DNA of 64,000 nt from Psettodes erumei (GCA_016785225.1 JAFBJZ010000512.1:5803001-5867000); one strand, 5' to 3'; counted from the first letter of the stretch, positions 1 to 13,360 are shown. Program-made: numbers and translations. Notes: generated by a model from the sequence alone, not told the origin.

Positions 1-699
1 ACAGGCCTTTCAAGCCCCAGAAATCAATGTAAGAATGATTTGGGATGAAAGGTTCGCATTCATCGAGTGTAATGAGATTCATCATATACACATAATGGTT
101 TCTATAGACATTACAATGGCCAGAAATATGTTGCATGTGGATTAATGTTCATTTTCCATTTAGGATTAAACACTAAGAGATGATTTAATATAGAATCATT
201 TATCATTTAATTCAGGCACTCAGACTTGGCTAAAGTACAGTTTGGGCAAAAAGCCATATGTGATTTGTTCAGATCAAAGAGAGTTGTATAACTCCTCTGG
301 GGGGAGTTTGTTTGTGAGGTCTCATGAGCCGTTCATCAATCCTCAACAGGCAGTATGAGTATTACAGTCCTCAGTTCAGAACACGGATCCCTGACACGAT
401 GTAATTAGGTGATCTCGTTTTGAAATACTAAGTGTCTCTTAAATGATGATGTGTTACATGAGAATTACCATTCAAATGACAGTTGCAATCAAAGTCACAG
501 AGTTACAGACTGAAGGGTGCTCCAAAAATTTCAAGAGACAGCGATCCCTTCCCATCACACGCTATATTCTATACATCTCTACTCTCAACTCCAGTCTTGA
601 CTTTTATGTGCTTTTATCTACTGAGTGTATCATCTTGTTGACACAAAACCTGATGAGAATACTGGTCAGTTTGGAATGTAGCAGTCAGTTTTTACTCAC
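1..699 (-). other. lsamp: lsamp intron between Ig domains 2 and 3 (partial)
   Basis: This intron begins with donor GTGAGT at 699 reading leftward and runs off the window. The next expected exon should begin with the rest of a Tyr codon followed by Pro-Pro. Nothing else is recognisable here. Confidence 0.85.
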
Positions 700-831
700 A
701 GTTGACAACCACGTTGACATATTTGACATCTGGCGTGGCAACGTCATTGCTGGCCTTGCATTCGTACCGACCCGCTTGGTTTCGCATGATACCTAAAATG
801 TCCAGGTACTCTTCTCCTTCCAATGGCTCCG
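700..831 (-). CDS. lsamp: lsamp (IgLON) exon: second half of Ig domain 2
   Basis: Internal exon of 132 bp, minus strand, phase 1 in and phase 1 out. The acceptor is preceded by a long pyrimidine tract (CTCTCTGCAG) and the donor is GTGAGT. The G from the previous exon plus CG gives Ala; the translation continues EPLEGEEYLDILGIMRNQ, AGRYECKASNDV, ATPDVKYVNVVVN and ends on the first base of a codon (T), as expected for the Tyr of the YPP linker to domain 3. QAGRYEC carries the second domain 2 cysteine. EEYL-x-ILGI resembles LSAMP; QAG and VVVN also occur in NEGR1, so this exon alone does not separate the two. Domain 3 exons lie left of the window. Confidence 0.94.
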
Positions 832-1073
832 CTGCAGAGAGATGAAGGAGAGATGGAAGGAGGCAGAAGAAAGAAGAGTAAAGAGAGAGACAAAAGAGAG
901 AAAAAAAGGGGTTAATGTTATGGTTTGAGCTCTGCTCCAGAGTAATAACATATCCTCTTAATTTCAACTCTTTCTTCCCCCAGTGACTCGAGCCAGCATA
1001 GTCTACTGGCCATCACTTCCAGTGAAGGTGAAAATGACTAAATGATGGATTTTTGCAAGATGACAGCAGCTGT

Positions 1074-1170
1074 GTGTAGCTTGGCATAAAGGCTGGAAAG
1101 ACAGGGAAAAGGCTTGCTGTCACTGTCCAACAAGTAAAACAAATTCATACCTACCAATCCCTAAAGCTCT
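1074..1170. repeat. Dispersed teleost repeat fragment (TAGCTTGGCATAAAGGCTGG type)
   Basis: GTGTAGCTTGGCATAAAGG...CTGGAAAGACAGGG...CACTGTCCAACA...CATACCTACCAATCCCTAAAG follows the common fish repeat that reads about TAGCATAAAGACTGGAAACAGGGG, then CTGTCCAAAGGTAAC and CCTACCAGCACCTCTAAAG. It is degenerate and starts only 240 bp upstream, in transcript sense, of the domain 2 exon acceptor. Confidence 0.65.
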
Positions 1171-2006
1171 ATTTCAGATTGATGTACACTGTTTTGCTTA
1201 GTTATTAATAACATCAATGATCTCATCAGTGTTGTTCTGAGACGTGAGCAAACCTGTCCTCTCTTGAGACGACTGCCATTATTTTGCAAGCCACGTCGCT
1301 CCGGCTTGGTGACTGTTGCAACCGCGGACACTGAGGACACAAACTGGCCAACGCGTTTCAGATTTATGATTCACTCAAAGCTTCAAGTGACATAGATAAA
1401 ATATTTGTTTATGGGGGTGAATGTTACTTTGTCACTTTTCACAGTTCATACTGTTATCAGTATATTGTATGTGTATTTAAAGTGAACACCTACACTTGAA
1501 TGTGGATTAAAAAGTCTGCCCTTATTTATTTATTTATTTTTTTGGGGGGGGGTGTCATGTCGTCTCTTCAAACGGAGAAAATTTCCCATACTTTTAATCA
1601 GGTTCTCCTCTAAGGCAATCGCGGTGTTGTTCTTGATAAAAAGTCATTGTGTGAAAATTGAAAAAAAGAAATCTAGTGAGAGAAGTTCAAACCCTGCTTC
1701 CTGTCTCTCTTTACCTGGATTATCTGTGAGCATACTTGTGGAATTATTACTTTTAGAAATTTATACAGCACTTCATGCATACTGACAGTTAAAGGGTTTT
1801 GATAATGGCTGTTGATTAAGTGGTAAATAAACAAGCATAAATTTGAACTGCGCCATTCTTTCATGCTCAAAATATACAACAGAGCTATTCCAATTCTCAA
1901 ACGAGGAAAGTCTGAATGAACTTACATTGACTCCTTAACTCCAAGCACATTTAACGTTTAGCAACTTGTTATGTTTTTTTGCTTGAAAGTTTCGTTTAAA
2001 GGAGGA

Positions 2007-2011
2007 ACCAT
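2007..2011. repeat. Left target-site duplication of the solo LTR
   Basis: ACCAT, identical to 2536-2540 on the other side of the element. Confidence 0.85.
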
Positions 2012-2535
2012 TGTTATGATCCGTGTCCCTTTTGGGGTTCTGTCTGGTGTGTTTTCCCCTGGTTGCTTCCTCACATGTTTCAGGTGGTTCCTGGTGTTGC
2101 TATCTGTTAGGGCTCCCCCTGGTGTTCTTCTCTTTTTGGTTAATCATCTGGTTAATCACCTGGCTAATTCCCTGCACCTGTGTCTTGTTTGCTCGTCACT
2201 CCCCGGTGTACTTAAACCCCTACCTTACACTTCCCTGGTGCCGAAACGTGACCATTTCATGTCTGAGCCAAGAATCCTGTGCCTCAGTCTGATCTGTTTC
2301 CAGAGACACATTTTGCCTGACCGCCGTTTCTTGCCATAGCCCTTTGGATTTGTTCGCTGTTTCTCTGGTTTTGACTCAGACTGTTTGACTACGCCTCTGG
2401 TTTTGCTGCCCTGGTTTTCTGACCCCGAATTCTTGGATTTGCAACTCTTGTATTTGTTCACTCCTGGATTGTATAAAATAAAAATCATTGCCAGCACACA
2501 CTGTCTTGTGCCTGGTTCCTGTACTGACCATCACA
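2012..2535 (+). mobile_element. Solo LTR of a retrotransposon, 524 bp
   Basis: The element starts TGTTATGATC and ends GACCATCACA, so it has the TG...CA ends of an LTR and imperfect terminal inverted repeats. It is flanked by a perfect 5-bp target duplication, ACCAT, at 2007-2011 and 2536-2540. Inside are three tandem 12-bp units (TGGTTAATCATC-like) at 2137-2172, a TATA-like CTTAAA near 2214, and AATAAA at 2477-2482, in the order expected for U3, R and U5 on the plus strand. No internal region, primer-binding site or polyprotein is present, so this is the product of recombination between two LTRs. The superfamily is not determined: a 5-bp duplication fits Ty3/Gypsy, BEL or Copia types. It lies antisense to lsamp. 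Confidence 0.85.
2137..2172 (+). repeat. Three 12-bp tandem units in the LTR
   Basis: TGGTTAATCATC, TGGTTAATCACC and TGGCTAATTCCC lie in tandem. They sit upstream of the TATA-like box, where LTR enhancer repeats usually lie. Confidence 0.7.
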
Positions 2536-2540
2536 ACCAT
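2536..2540. repeat. Right target-site duplication of the solo LTR
   Basis: ACCAT, identical to 2007-2011. Confidence 0.85.
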
Positions 2541-5500
2541 ATCTACAAATGTCAAACAAAAAAACTCAACTGAGATCAAGAAAACCACAGAGACAGGTCA
2601 GGCTAATTGTTTGATGAGCAAACCAGCTAATTAGCCAAGTAAAGCATACAACATCTTGCTGTCTCATTTGTAAAAATCTAGGATGTCCTGTTAAAGTTCT
2701 ATGGGTGGATCAGGGAGAGGAAATGGGTCATTTTTGATGAGCTGCAATGTTGATTATACTTATCATAATAAGTATATCATTATATAATCACATCTGAAGG
2801 TAACAAGGGTGTGAGGACCCAGCGACATCATTATATTTGATGTGATATGATATTGTATGGTGGATATATAAGACATTGGAAATGTGTCAATTAATGCTGA
2901 ATATGATATTAATATGATAATGCCCTGTGCTTACATACGATTCAAAGATGTGCAACATGCTCATTTGACTTGAGCATCCACTTTACATAGAATTTGCCTG
3001 ATAAAAAAATTAATTATTGGAAATTACAGTATCAATAAAGCCTTGTCTGCTTGTTACCAGTATGCCCACACAGCAGATCTCAGGGTATGTCCTAAAATGA
3101 TCCAATTATCTGCACTGAATGAGGCAGGGTGTCTCCAAGGACGCAGCAAATGTAATAATACAATAACATCGACTGATACTTCCCTTAATCTAAGAAAATA
3201 AGGAATGATGGAATCTTGGCAGTAGAAATAAATTGCAAAGGGATCTCTGGGGTGTGTTGGGGGAATGCACCATTTGTAACAACAGTAAATGTCAGTAGTC
3301 TCGATTGTGGGAAGTTCATGCGCACGTTCCAAGCGAGAGGCTGCAGGCTCTATGAGACTGAAGCGCTTCGCCCTGAGAAATGAACCGGTAACTTCAGGGA
3401 CTCTGATATGGGAGGTTAGTTGAAAAACAGCTGTTCTGCTTTGGTGAACACACATAAAGGCTGTGCCATTTCATGCCGTACAACTCACAAAAACAACAGG
3501 TAACAACACCCCAAAAACATCAGTCTGACTTTTACACATACCTGAAGCTTAAACTGCAAATATCTGCAAACCTGGCCCTGACAAAATGATCTAGATGAAC
3601 CAAAATCAAGTGCATGATGAAGATGGGGGTCAGCTGATACAGTATTATTTCATGCTGATTGAAAGATCAGTGAGATCATGATGAAAGTCTAAACCAGATC
3701 ATATTCAGCTCTCCCTGGACGACCTGCCAGAGTAACATGATTGGAGAGGTATTACTGAAAATCTGTTGCCATGGAAATCCTATTGAAGCTCAATCTCTTC
3801 TTCAGTACTTGGGATGAAGAGAGAGAGAAAACCAGGTGACTGCAAAGATCAAAGAAGAGAGAAGAGGGGAGAAAAGAGAATTTAAATGACAGATGAGAGG
3901 AAGCAGTTGTTGTTTCAGCGCCGCAATTAACTGTCAGTAATCTCACCTGCTGTGTATAGAAAGCAGCTCAATCATGGAGGATGAATGGAACATGATGCAT
4001 TGTCTAAAGAAACAATTCATTACAACACAACATTCCACATATCTTTGTTGGCATCCTCAGGAGAGTACTGCTCTCTGTACAGTAATTGTGTGCTTCGCAT
4101 GTTAGCTCTACGCATAATGAAGCTATTTTAAGGGAATTGTTTAGACAGCACAGTATGTGTACATGTAAGTGTGCATGCTTAAACACGTTCCTGTGCTTGA
4201 GTGCATGGAATTTGAAAGTTAGATAGATTCATATTGGGACATGTCTAGGTGTTGCTGATCTGTCCCTATCAGTATGTATAACCATCTCAAGATATGCAAC
4301 AACGATGAGTTGCCAGGTTTGCGTGTCTTCTGCAAAATGTTGGTATGTGTGATAAAGAGTGAAGGATTGGGATATGGGGGATACTTGACCATGATCTGGT
4401 AACCCTTGACTCCAAACTACATTACGTGTTGTCACATATATTACAGTTATTACAGTTGTAGTACAAGTGAATCTAAAAGTTCAGTATTTATAGTTTGAAT
4501 GTTTTAAATGTCACAGATTTGAAAATGTCTTCACTGGACAAAGCCAGTTTAAGTGTGGTTAAGTGTGGTCAGCTACATGGCAAAATGCCCCCCAGAGGGA
4601 ATTAAGATGTCAGGTCCTTTAAAGAATAATTGAGGGGTGAGTTATAGCTGACCTAGTCTATTAATAATGTTTTTGTCCAAACATGCGGGTTATTTAGATT
4701 AGAATATTATGACATAGTATTAAAAATTAAATTAGCCACAGTTTGTCCAACTGATTTGTTCATTGATGTCAAACATCCTTTTATTCTGAAAATCCTGTCA
4801 ACAGCGACCTATGATGAGTGCAGCTCGACTTTGGAAAACACATATTTTTACTTTCAGATATTTTTCTGTGTTTAGATGTTCGCTGTTTTAGATGCAAAAA
4901 AGTGACAACATATCACAATTCTACTAATATATTGAGCACTGGTCCCCCTGCTCTCTAAATATCAGCATTAGCCCAATCTATGACGTTATGTTAGTCAACC
5001 ACTAACTTAAAGATGAGATTCAGAATCGATGTGGCTCTGTCATGAAAATGAGTTTTGATGCCAAAATCAACAAACTACAAGACAGAATCTTTAATCATTG
5101 AATTGTTAATCTCAGCTATCTGAAAATGGCTCACAATACTACTTATTACTTCAAACAGAGTAGCAAAGAAGGATTTACATTACATTCATGTCAAGCTGTC
5201 AAGATTTCTATTAATTTAAAAAATATTAAATATCTGCAGAAAATCACAGAAAAAACATGATACAGGTTCAGTTTCAAACAAGTGATATCAGCAAACATTC
5301 AATTCAAGTAACATTCCCTGCTATCAGGATCTTTATGTGCGTGTGCATAGATGTGTGCTTACAAATGAGAAAATAGAGGGCGTATATTATTTAGGCCATC
5401 TGACAAAAAAAGTCCCTGCCGAAGATAAAACCAAGCCTACACCCTTGCCTGTGTGTGGAGGCGTAATGTCTCTATGGTGAATATGGAGCGTGAATGCATG

Positions 5501-5884
5501 CAGTGGCGTGCAGACACATTTCCTATTAGGTTTTCAGGGAGCACTGAGTGCAGTGATTTAAAGTATAGCACATTAGAAAAGCCCCATGAATCCTGGCATT
5601 ACACTATATTATAACATTACATTTTTATGCTAATCTGGGTAGAGGAAGGAGGGTGGATGACAAATAGCAGAAAAAAGGCTATGTTAAGTAAGGACAAGGA
5701 GAGTCTATGTATTTTTAGATTTTTTTCCCCCAGATAACTTAATAGCTGAGATTGGACCTATTTTTTTTTACTACTATTTTTTTAATAGAACAATGTTAAG
5801 CATCCAAAGCAATGCAAGCACCTCTGTGGTGCTGTACTGAAGATAAATGAGCTCAGAATGTGTTAACAACCATGACATTATAAG

Positions 5885-6045
5885 TTTCAATGAGATGATG
5901 GCACTATATGAAAGGTCATGGAATCACCATCAGTGGGGTTTAATCCTCTGGGGACCATGAAAATCTGCACAAACGTCCATGGCAAGCCATTCCATATCTG
6001 CTGAAGTATTTGTTGGCATCCAAAGAGCCAAGCTACTGGCACGGC
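5885..6045. repeat. Dispersed teleost repeat fragment (CCTCTGGGGACCATGA type)
   Basis: The blocks GGAATCACCATCAGTGGGG, TTTAATCCTCTGGGGACC, ATGAAAATCTGCACAAACG and CATGGCAAGCCATTCCATA match a widespread fish repeat containing 'accatgaatgtctgtacaaa' and 'catggcaatccatccaata'. A second copy of the same family, covering a longer part, is at 33395-33665 in the same orientation. Confidence 0.72.
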
Positions 6046-8156
6046 AACAAATGTATCAATTTCACTCACATTTATTTAGATGTTACTATGCATCAGTGGG
6101 TTTTTTTTATCATTACAAAATAATATTTAAATGTAATCATGACTTTTGAAAGAACCCAGTCTTTTGAACTTTAAAAAACACACAACCCACTCTTTATTTT
6201 TTTAACCATTAAAAATGATAACGAGTGATGTTTCTTCTTCCACAAAGCCATCCTTGGTTTTAGCTTATCAACAAGGCAGCCCATTTTTATTCTATTTTTG
6301 TTTTGTCATCTCACAGAATTTACATTAATTAGTTTTAGCTGAGTAATTTTTCAGCAATAACTCTCATTATGACTGGTGAAATCATCAGTTGCCAATTTCC
6401 TATAGCTGTTTGACTGCTAAAAGATAGACAGATGCATACAGTAAATACATTTTTGTCTTTGAAACTCTTATTAAAACTAAAAGTTTTTTAAAAACTTTTT
6501 TCACTGACATATCTAAATGTACATGAGCATGTAGTGCACAAATGTATGCTGCCTCTTCCACTTTTAAATCTGTGAATGCAGGTCCGAATTGAAATCCTTG
6601 TGTTTGTCGCTTGTGATTGGATTACATCACCATGTAGCGAGTGTTTTTCTTCTCTAACAATAGCTTTCACAGCAAGGAACAGAGAGAATATGTGGCATTG
6701 TCTATTTTTTTTACTCTGAATGAACCGCATCAACTGGAATAGAAACCTGAGGTCACAAAAGGTGTCTCAACGATTGAACTGTGCTGTTTTGGCAGATAAA
6801 GCATTCCCCAGTCAAAAATATAAACTGAAGTTCATCCTTCACTAAAATATAAATGTTCTACTGTGTGTTGGATCATTCAGATGCAGCTATAATTTTGCAA
6901 ATGCTGCGATTTTGTACTTGTAATAATTTTCCAAGAGGTGTCCCATTTTAAGGACACTATTTCTAATTTTAGGATGAAACAATTTCATGATTATTGAGAA
7001 CTGCATAGGCAGCCTGGGAAGATCCTAAACTAAATTAGTTTGGAAACTATGTCTTTTAAAAGGCTTGGTTTAAGGAGCTGTTGAAAAGTAATATCTCTGA
7101 TGTGGGTGTTTTGAAATAAAACTGGCGGGCATAAACACGTCAAGTAAGGGATACTGTAAATTGTGAGTGATACTCAAGGATTACAGGAAACATCAGTAAG
7201 CTGCAGTACAGCTGCCTACTGCAGTAATGGCCTAATTCACTCTTGCAAGCTTGTCTCCCTGGCCATTATCATTTCAAAGCTTATGAATTCTTGCACTAAT
7301 CTAGATGAAAAAGTAAAAAAGTCCAAAGTACAAAATATGTAATGCGTATAAATGAACAGTGACAATAAATCAATTATTGTTTTTTTTGCTTTTGATAAGA
7401 AATTAAAATGCTGTGCTCTTTCAACCCGCGTTTCATCTCTTCTTGGACACCAAGCGCAAATTCTTTTTCTGCCAAACTCTAAATTGCTATGCAGCCTGAT
7501 GCTAGCCATTCTGAAAAGGCAATGCATATAATTGCTGTCTGTTTCCACACATTATTCTGTTGAAAGCCCTGCGGCCTTTGGGATAGACAACAGCAGGCTT
7601 TTGGAAGTAAGCTGGGAAGAGTTGAGGAGCCTGGAAGAAGTACACTTCTGCAAATGCCTGCTGGAGGCTCATTTGCATTGCACCAGCAATTTTAAGTTCG
7701 TGCTGAACAACTGCAACTTTTGCACGTCAATTAAAGTACTCTGTACGTGTTAGGGACGGTGGTGGGTTTCGGAGCAGCAACACATATTTTGTGAGTCCAT
7801 ACATGCACACACACATGCGCCCAGCACCTCCCAAAGCAAAAGAGGGGACTGGAGAGGGGAGAGCGAGGGGAGCGACAGAGGAGGCAGACGGGTGAGGGAT
7901 GTGAATCACAAACCAGCAACTTCAGCTGGCAACTGGATGGCATGCATTTGCATAGCCTCATGAATCATTCATCAGCATCACTTTACCACAGTGTGAAACA
8001 TTACATTTATTTTGCAAATGCTAATTTATGTTAAGCAGCTGATTTTAGAAACTTCAGAGTTGAGTAGCATAAAAGACCCTGCGACATTTATTTTCCTTTG
8101 TCTGTATGAGTGCGTAAGTATGTGTGCCTGCACACACCATTCTCCTCTGGACACTT

Positions 8157-8158
<2 letters not shown>

Positions 8159-8215
<57 letters not shown>

Positions 8216-8225
8216 AGAGGAAGCG

Positions 8226-8257
<32 letters not shown>
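8159..8257. repeat. Compound microsatellite (CT)13(GT)14 ... (AG)13
   Basis: Pure CT at 8159-8184 passes without a break into pure GT at 8185-8212; after 19 bp of purine-rich spacer comes AG at 8232-8257. The CT and AG blocks are complementary and can pair as a 26-bp hairpin around the GT block. In lsamp pre-mRNA this reads (CU)n ... (AC)n(AG)n. Confidence 0.97.
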
Positions 8258-8263
<6 letters not shown>

Positions 8264-10817
8264 CATGTGTGCATTTGTGTTTGGACAGTCGGTCCTAGCT
8301 TTATCTTACACAGCCACATGGAGGCTATCATTCTGTCAGGAGTCACTGTGATTTAAATGATGGGTCAGCACATAATTACAGAGTAATTGTCCTCATCAAC
8401 ACATTCCTCTGAGTCGAGATAACGAAAAGACGACTGAGCTCAGAAACTGAATGCATCTTCAGCTCACTTTTGGATTTATTGACAGGGTGTTGCCAAAACC
8501 ATAGATGCCATGAAACGCAAACATCTACTGTATCTGTGGGGAACCATACTGCTGTCATAAAGTGAGTCTGCGCTGTGTTTCAGACATTGTTATTATGAAT
8601 GAAAAATATAATTTAATGTCAATAAAAAAATGAATCTTACATATCTACTCCCAGGTAGTATAAGAAAACTCATTTGCAACCTGAAATGTCGATATGCTTT
8701 GAAATGAAAGCACAAAAACATCTTTTTGTTAATGTGCTTTGTTTTATTGCCTGAATGCTAATGTACCATTATGCTTGGCAGCAATGCAGCATATCTGAGA
8801 AGAAATCCTACATGAACAATATCCTTTCAGCAGTCTGAGGACAAAAGGAGAACTTCCACTTCTATTCGAAGGCCATTTGCCACTGCTGCTGGCGGTGCAG
8901 AAATAACACAGGTGTTGGAGCCAAAAACAGGACGGCTGTTTATTTGCCGCTTCTTGAGCCGAAAAAATGATACGCACAGCGGAGCGGTGAAGCCGTCTGT
9001 TTTTCTGAACGATGTCATTCCTCTCTCTATCTCACTTTGCCACTCTCTCCTTCCTTTTCTTCCTCGACTCTTCAAATACCATTGTTGTTTTTTGAGGCAG
9101 CCTCCGTTTGGTTTCTCTCTGTGCGGCCACACATTGTATGGTGCCATGTACCATGTGGTTGTTTGTCCTATTCAAGCTGGAGGCCTGAAAAGGAGATTAA
9201 TTGTTGATAAAACAGAATAGGGTTTAGTGACTGAATTCCCATGAAGGGGAGTCGGGTTGTGTGCTTTTTTCTCCTACTCGACTGATAAAGGGATCTAGCC
9301 TATTGTTGTGGGAAGACTTCTCATTACTGCCCGGATAGATTCAATGGGCTTGTGTTTGCCATGGGAGTAGAGGCTTTGTGTTAAGAAAGGATAGCAAGGT
9401 CAGGCAAAGAGTATCACCTCCTCCTCCTCTATCACTGTTTTTATCTGCCCTCTCTCCTTTCCTTTCTCTGTCATGCACACGCCAACGTATACAGTACGTG
9501 CGCATGCAGAGACAAGTGGACAGATAATAGCATCATTCACTCACCCATGCTTCAAGTCAGAACCTCACACTAACAGTGAGATAAAATCACAACTAGGTTG
9601 CTGCAGCTCTGCATGTAAGGCTTGAAGCTTGGTAGATGTCACCAGAAGGTGCACATAAATAAATAAAAGTATAAGCATAATAAATATAGAATAGATGTCC
9701 AAGAATGTGCCTGCATGTTTAATTATCTACCCTTGTCGTGTGCCCTCATCATTCCACATGACCATGACTCTACCAGTTACATATTGTAACACCTGCATAA
9801 TTGCGTGTAAATTATTTACCTCCTGCACTATGACATCTTCATTTTCCTGTACTGTTACTGACACATGACATATCATAATCATTGTCAGGAGGAAATGTAT
9901 TACAGTAATGTGATTAATTTTTTTTTAGTAGCGAGTAGTGTAAGGGATGACAATTTGAAATTCTACATCACAGTTACTAATCCCATTAATGCTCCATTAC
10001 TCGACTGGGGATTATTTTCCACTGTCTTGTCGATAGTTAGATGGAGGGTTGATACTTTGTTCTCTGTTTTCAGTGGGCAGACTGGTCCTAGATGTAATTG
10101 AAGAGAGGAGAGGCGTGAGTCCAGGTAGTTCCAAAGTCATCTTATTTAAGTTTTCTCTGTGTTAGTCACAGGCAGTGGCACTTGATGTCAATGTGATGAT
10201 GATTTGTTATTGTATAGTTATATTCATAAAGATTCCTTTTTTAATCCCAGCACAAGCTCCATAAATTCAACCATTTCTACACACACACAAAAAAGTCCTT
10301 GCATTTATACAATATTTCAAAGAACAACTGGTTTGGTAAAAAGGTGTAAGACTACACGTCTCCATTCTCTTTGCCTGCTTCTATTTTCTTATCTTGTGCA
10401 GGGATTCAAACAAAGTCAGGGATTCACTTCTTCAGGCTACTGCCTCCCTGAGGGGTTCTGTGACTTGGGGGCTTTTAAAAAAGTACTTATGGACTAGGGG
10501 GGGAAAAAGTGCTGAGTTTCTGTAGAGTTGTGACTTTAAACAAGTGTGAGCTCTAGTGTTCAGGCAGCCCAGCGGTGTCTGCACCTAATGAGGCTGTGCA
10601 GGCACAGGGCAAGCTGTGCTCATGATGCACCATGTGACAGCAGACTGATTTCAGACCAGCTGCTGGTGGTGCTGATTGTGAACAAACACGTGAACAGTGA
10701 CAGTGAACAGCAGATCTGAGACCCGCTGAGAGACAGATGGGCAGCCATCCTCTCTTACTTTTAAAAGGGCTGGTGTTCAACTGAAAATACAACAAATGCA
10801 CACACGCAGGCATGCAT

Positions 10818-10818
<1 letters not shown>

Positions 10819-10874
<56 letters not shown>
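10819..10874. repeat. (CA)28 microsatellite
   Basis: 56 bp of uninterrupted CA on the plus strand, which is (UG)28 in the lsamp transcript. Confidence 0.98.
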
Positions 10875-10876
<2 letters not shown>

Positions 10877-11627
10877 GCTGGTGACACAGAACAGGAGGTT
10901 TAACCTGGGTTGCTCTGACAAGGACCTATCACAACCTTACACTCAACTCCCACAATCAGAAGACTTGTCAGCTCCTCCCTCTCATTGACAGCTTGGCACA
11001 TAAATAATGTGTGTCTCCTGCCTAATCTGCTCACCCACTTCCACTACACAGGAGTTGCACGACTGAGGCAGCTACGTATGTATATAACTCTCGCCTGTTC
11101 GACTCCCTCCTGTGAAACAGCGATATGTGTGTGCATATGTGTGTTGTGCTGCACTCTCTACCTCCATGTCTCTCCCCAGGCAGTGAGATGAGGTGCAGAA
11201 AGGACAATTGAAGTGACTGTCACACTTTGCTGAAGGAAGAGATGGGAGGATGATGGAAAGAGGAGGAGACAGTCAGAGTGAAAATGAGGGTGAGGAAGAC
11301 AGAGCGACGGCCGGGGATGGATTGACAAAGAGTCACAGGCAGGAACGTAGGAGAGAGTTTTCCAGACAAGGTGACAGTCCTGGGGAGACTTTCCTGGGCC
11401 CGGTTTTGGAGCATGGCTGACACTGCTGAGGCCGTGTAGGAGGAGTGTCAAGGGCACTCAGCATCAAGCCTCTAAAAGGCTGCCCTGCCAAGCACTGTTA
11501 TAAAAGGGTTATGACTTCAATATTCAGCCGGATCATATAGCATAGGAGCGTGGGCGGCTGTCCAAATCAATTCATTTGGACAGATGTTTTTGTTGCAATG
11601 AAACTGTTGTGGTAGATTCATAGCTCA

Positions 11628-11745
11628 CCATTTACAGTTAGCTGATGCTATTATCCAGAACACCTTAAGGGTTCGGTGTGTTGTTCAAGGACACCGCAAC
11701 AGTAAACACGGCTGATAGGTGTTGAGGAACTGAGACCCTTGATAT
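11628..11745. repeat. Dispersed fish repeat fragment (GGTTCGGTG..CAAGGACAC type)
   Basis: The blocks TTAGCTGATGCTATTATCC, GGGTTCGGTGTGTTGTTCAA and GGACACCGCAACAGTAAACA are diagnostic of a very common actinopterygian short repeat (usual form: gctgatgcttttatccaa ... gggttcagtgtcttgctcaa ggacacttc). This copy is a divergent fragment. Confidence 0.72.
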
Positions 11746-13360
11746 TTTGGCTACAGGACACTCTTCACAGCCATTTGTGTTTTCAGCCACCAGAGTGCAG
11801 CATCGTAAACAAAGTCGAGCCCTCTTTATGACTTGGATATAATTCATCAACTTCTTTCACTGCAAGCTCCTCAGATGTCCAGATGTGCGTGTCTCTTTGC
11901 TGGCTGGATCCGAGGTTCACTGTAGCTGTTCTCCCTGCAGCGCCAAATGACTGACAAATTCTATTACACAAGAGAGGTAAGAGGATCTTGAATGCATAAT
12001 TGAACATTAATTAACTACTGGAGTTACTATAACTAATGATAAGAATGATTGCACATCTAATGAAACTGGCCATTTGCATACTAAAACACAATTCTGTTCT
12101 TCCTCTCTCTATCTCCTGCCTGACTCTCTTTTCTTTGTTTCTTTTTTTTTTTTTTTCCTTCTCTGAAGATAGCATAACTTCCTCCAGTTCTGCCTCTTTC
12201 CAGCTCTGTGTGGGTCCCTCCTTGTGTCATGTCATAGCACAGGTAGCCAGAGGGCATGTATTTTTCATACTTGTCTGACTTCTATTTTGGTGATCTGAGA
12301 GGCGTGCCCCGTGAAGGATTCCTTGCTTGACCAGCGCCTCATGGCCCCCCTTTAGCAACTACTCTCAGGGAGTTAAAAAAAAAAAGCCAACAGAAGAGGA
12401 GGGAGCTCACTCAGTTGGGAACCAGCCAGCAGAAAGATCAACATGCTAGTGTGCAGGTCTCAACACCGGGATGTTGCGCAGACACTGGATGTTTTGCACA
12501 CAAGCACTGTGCCGCACATGTGTCTCTCCATCTCCTACAAACACACACACAGTACTTCCCCTGATCCTTCTCTTTTATCTTCTCTCCTTCCTCCCATCCC
12601 ACTGAATGTCCCTTCACCTCTGCTCTCCACCGAGTCCCTCCATGCTCTATTGATCATTCGCCTCACAAGTCTGAGCAATGAGCTGTTCGGTCAATATTCA
12701 CAGCAGCGCCCACACAGAGGTTGAGTAAAAAGTGTTTTGATCGAAAGTACAAAAGCTGCGAGCTAGTACGCTACCTACAGTATTCTCAAAGTCTCACACA
12801 GGTAAAATAGATGTCACACTGCTTCTGCAGACAATATTACACACTATGTCCAACTCAGATCTTCAAAGTCTCCCTTGCTACCTTCAGTGACCATGGTCAA
12901 AGAAGCCTATTTAATGAGGCCCCCATGTAATGAGACACATGATGGATGCTTGTTTTGTTTGTCCTGCTGTTTCTCAGCTGGTCACCGTGATAAATCCAGT
13001 AGAGCTGATCTGATACCAGCCAATATCTTTACTCTTAAATTCCATGCTTACACTGCAGTGCAAGTATAAAACAACATCTTATTCGCTCATTCTCCTAATG
13101 AATTGCAGTGACAAAGCAGTTAAATGCCCTTAATGCTTTTTTCATAATATATCTTATCTTTACAGAGACAAGGAAATGACTCAGAGGATTTGAGGATTTG
13201 ACAAAACTGCAAAAAAAGAACTGAAAAAACACAAAAATAAGTCTTCCAAATTCAATAACAAATTGGTCATTTATGACTGCCCTTCAGAATGACACATGGA
13301 AGCTCTTGTTTTTTTTCTTACAGGCAAGGCAATGTTTAAAACTAAATCTGTTTTACGATG

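Noticed and set aside
2753..2774. 9-bp inverted repeat TATACTTAT / ATAAGTATA
   Set aside because: AT-only context where such stems are expected by chance.
3054..3455. 133-codon open frame on the minus strand, same sense as lsamp
   Set aside because: It does not resemble any IgLON exon and lacks suitable splice borders; not called as an exon.
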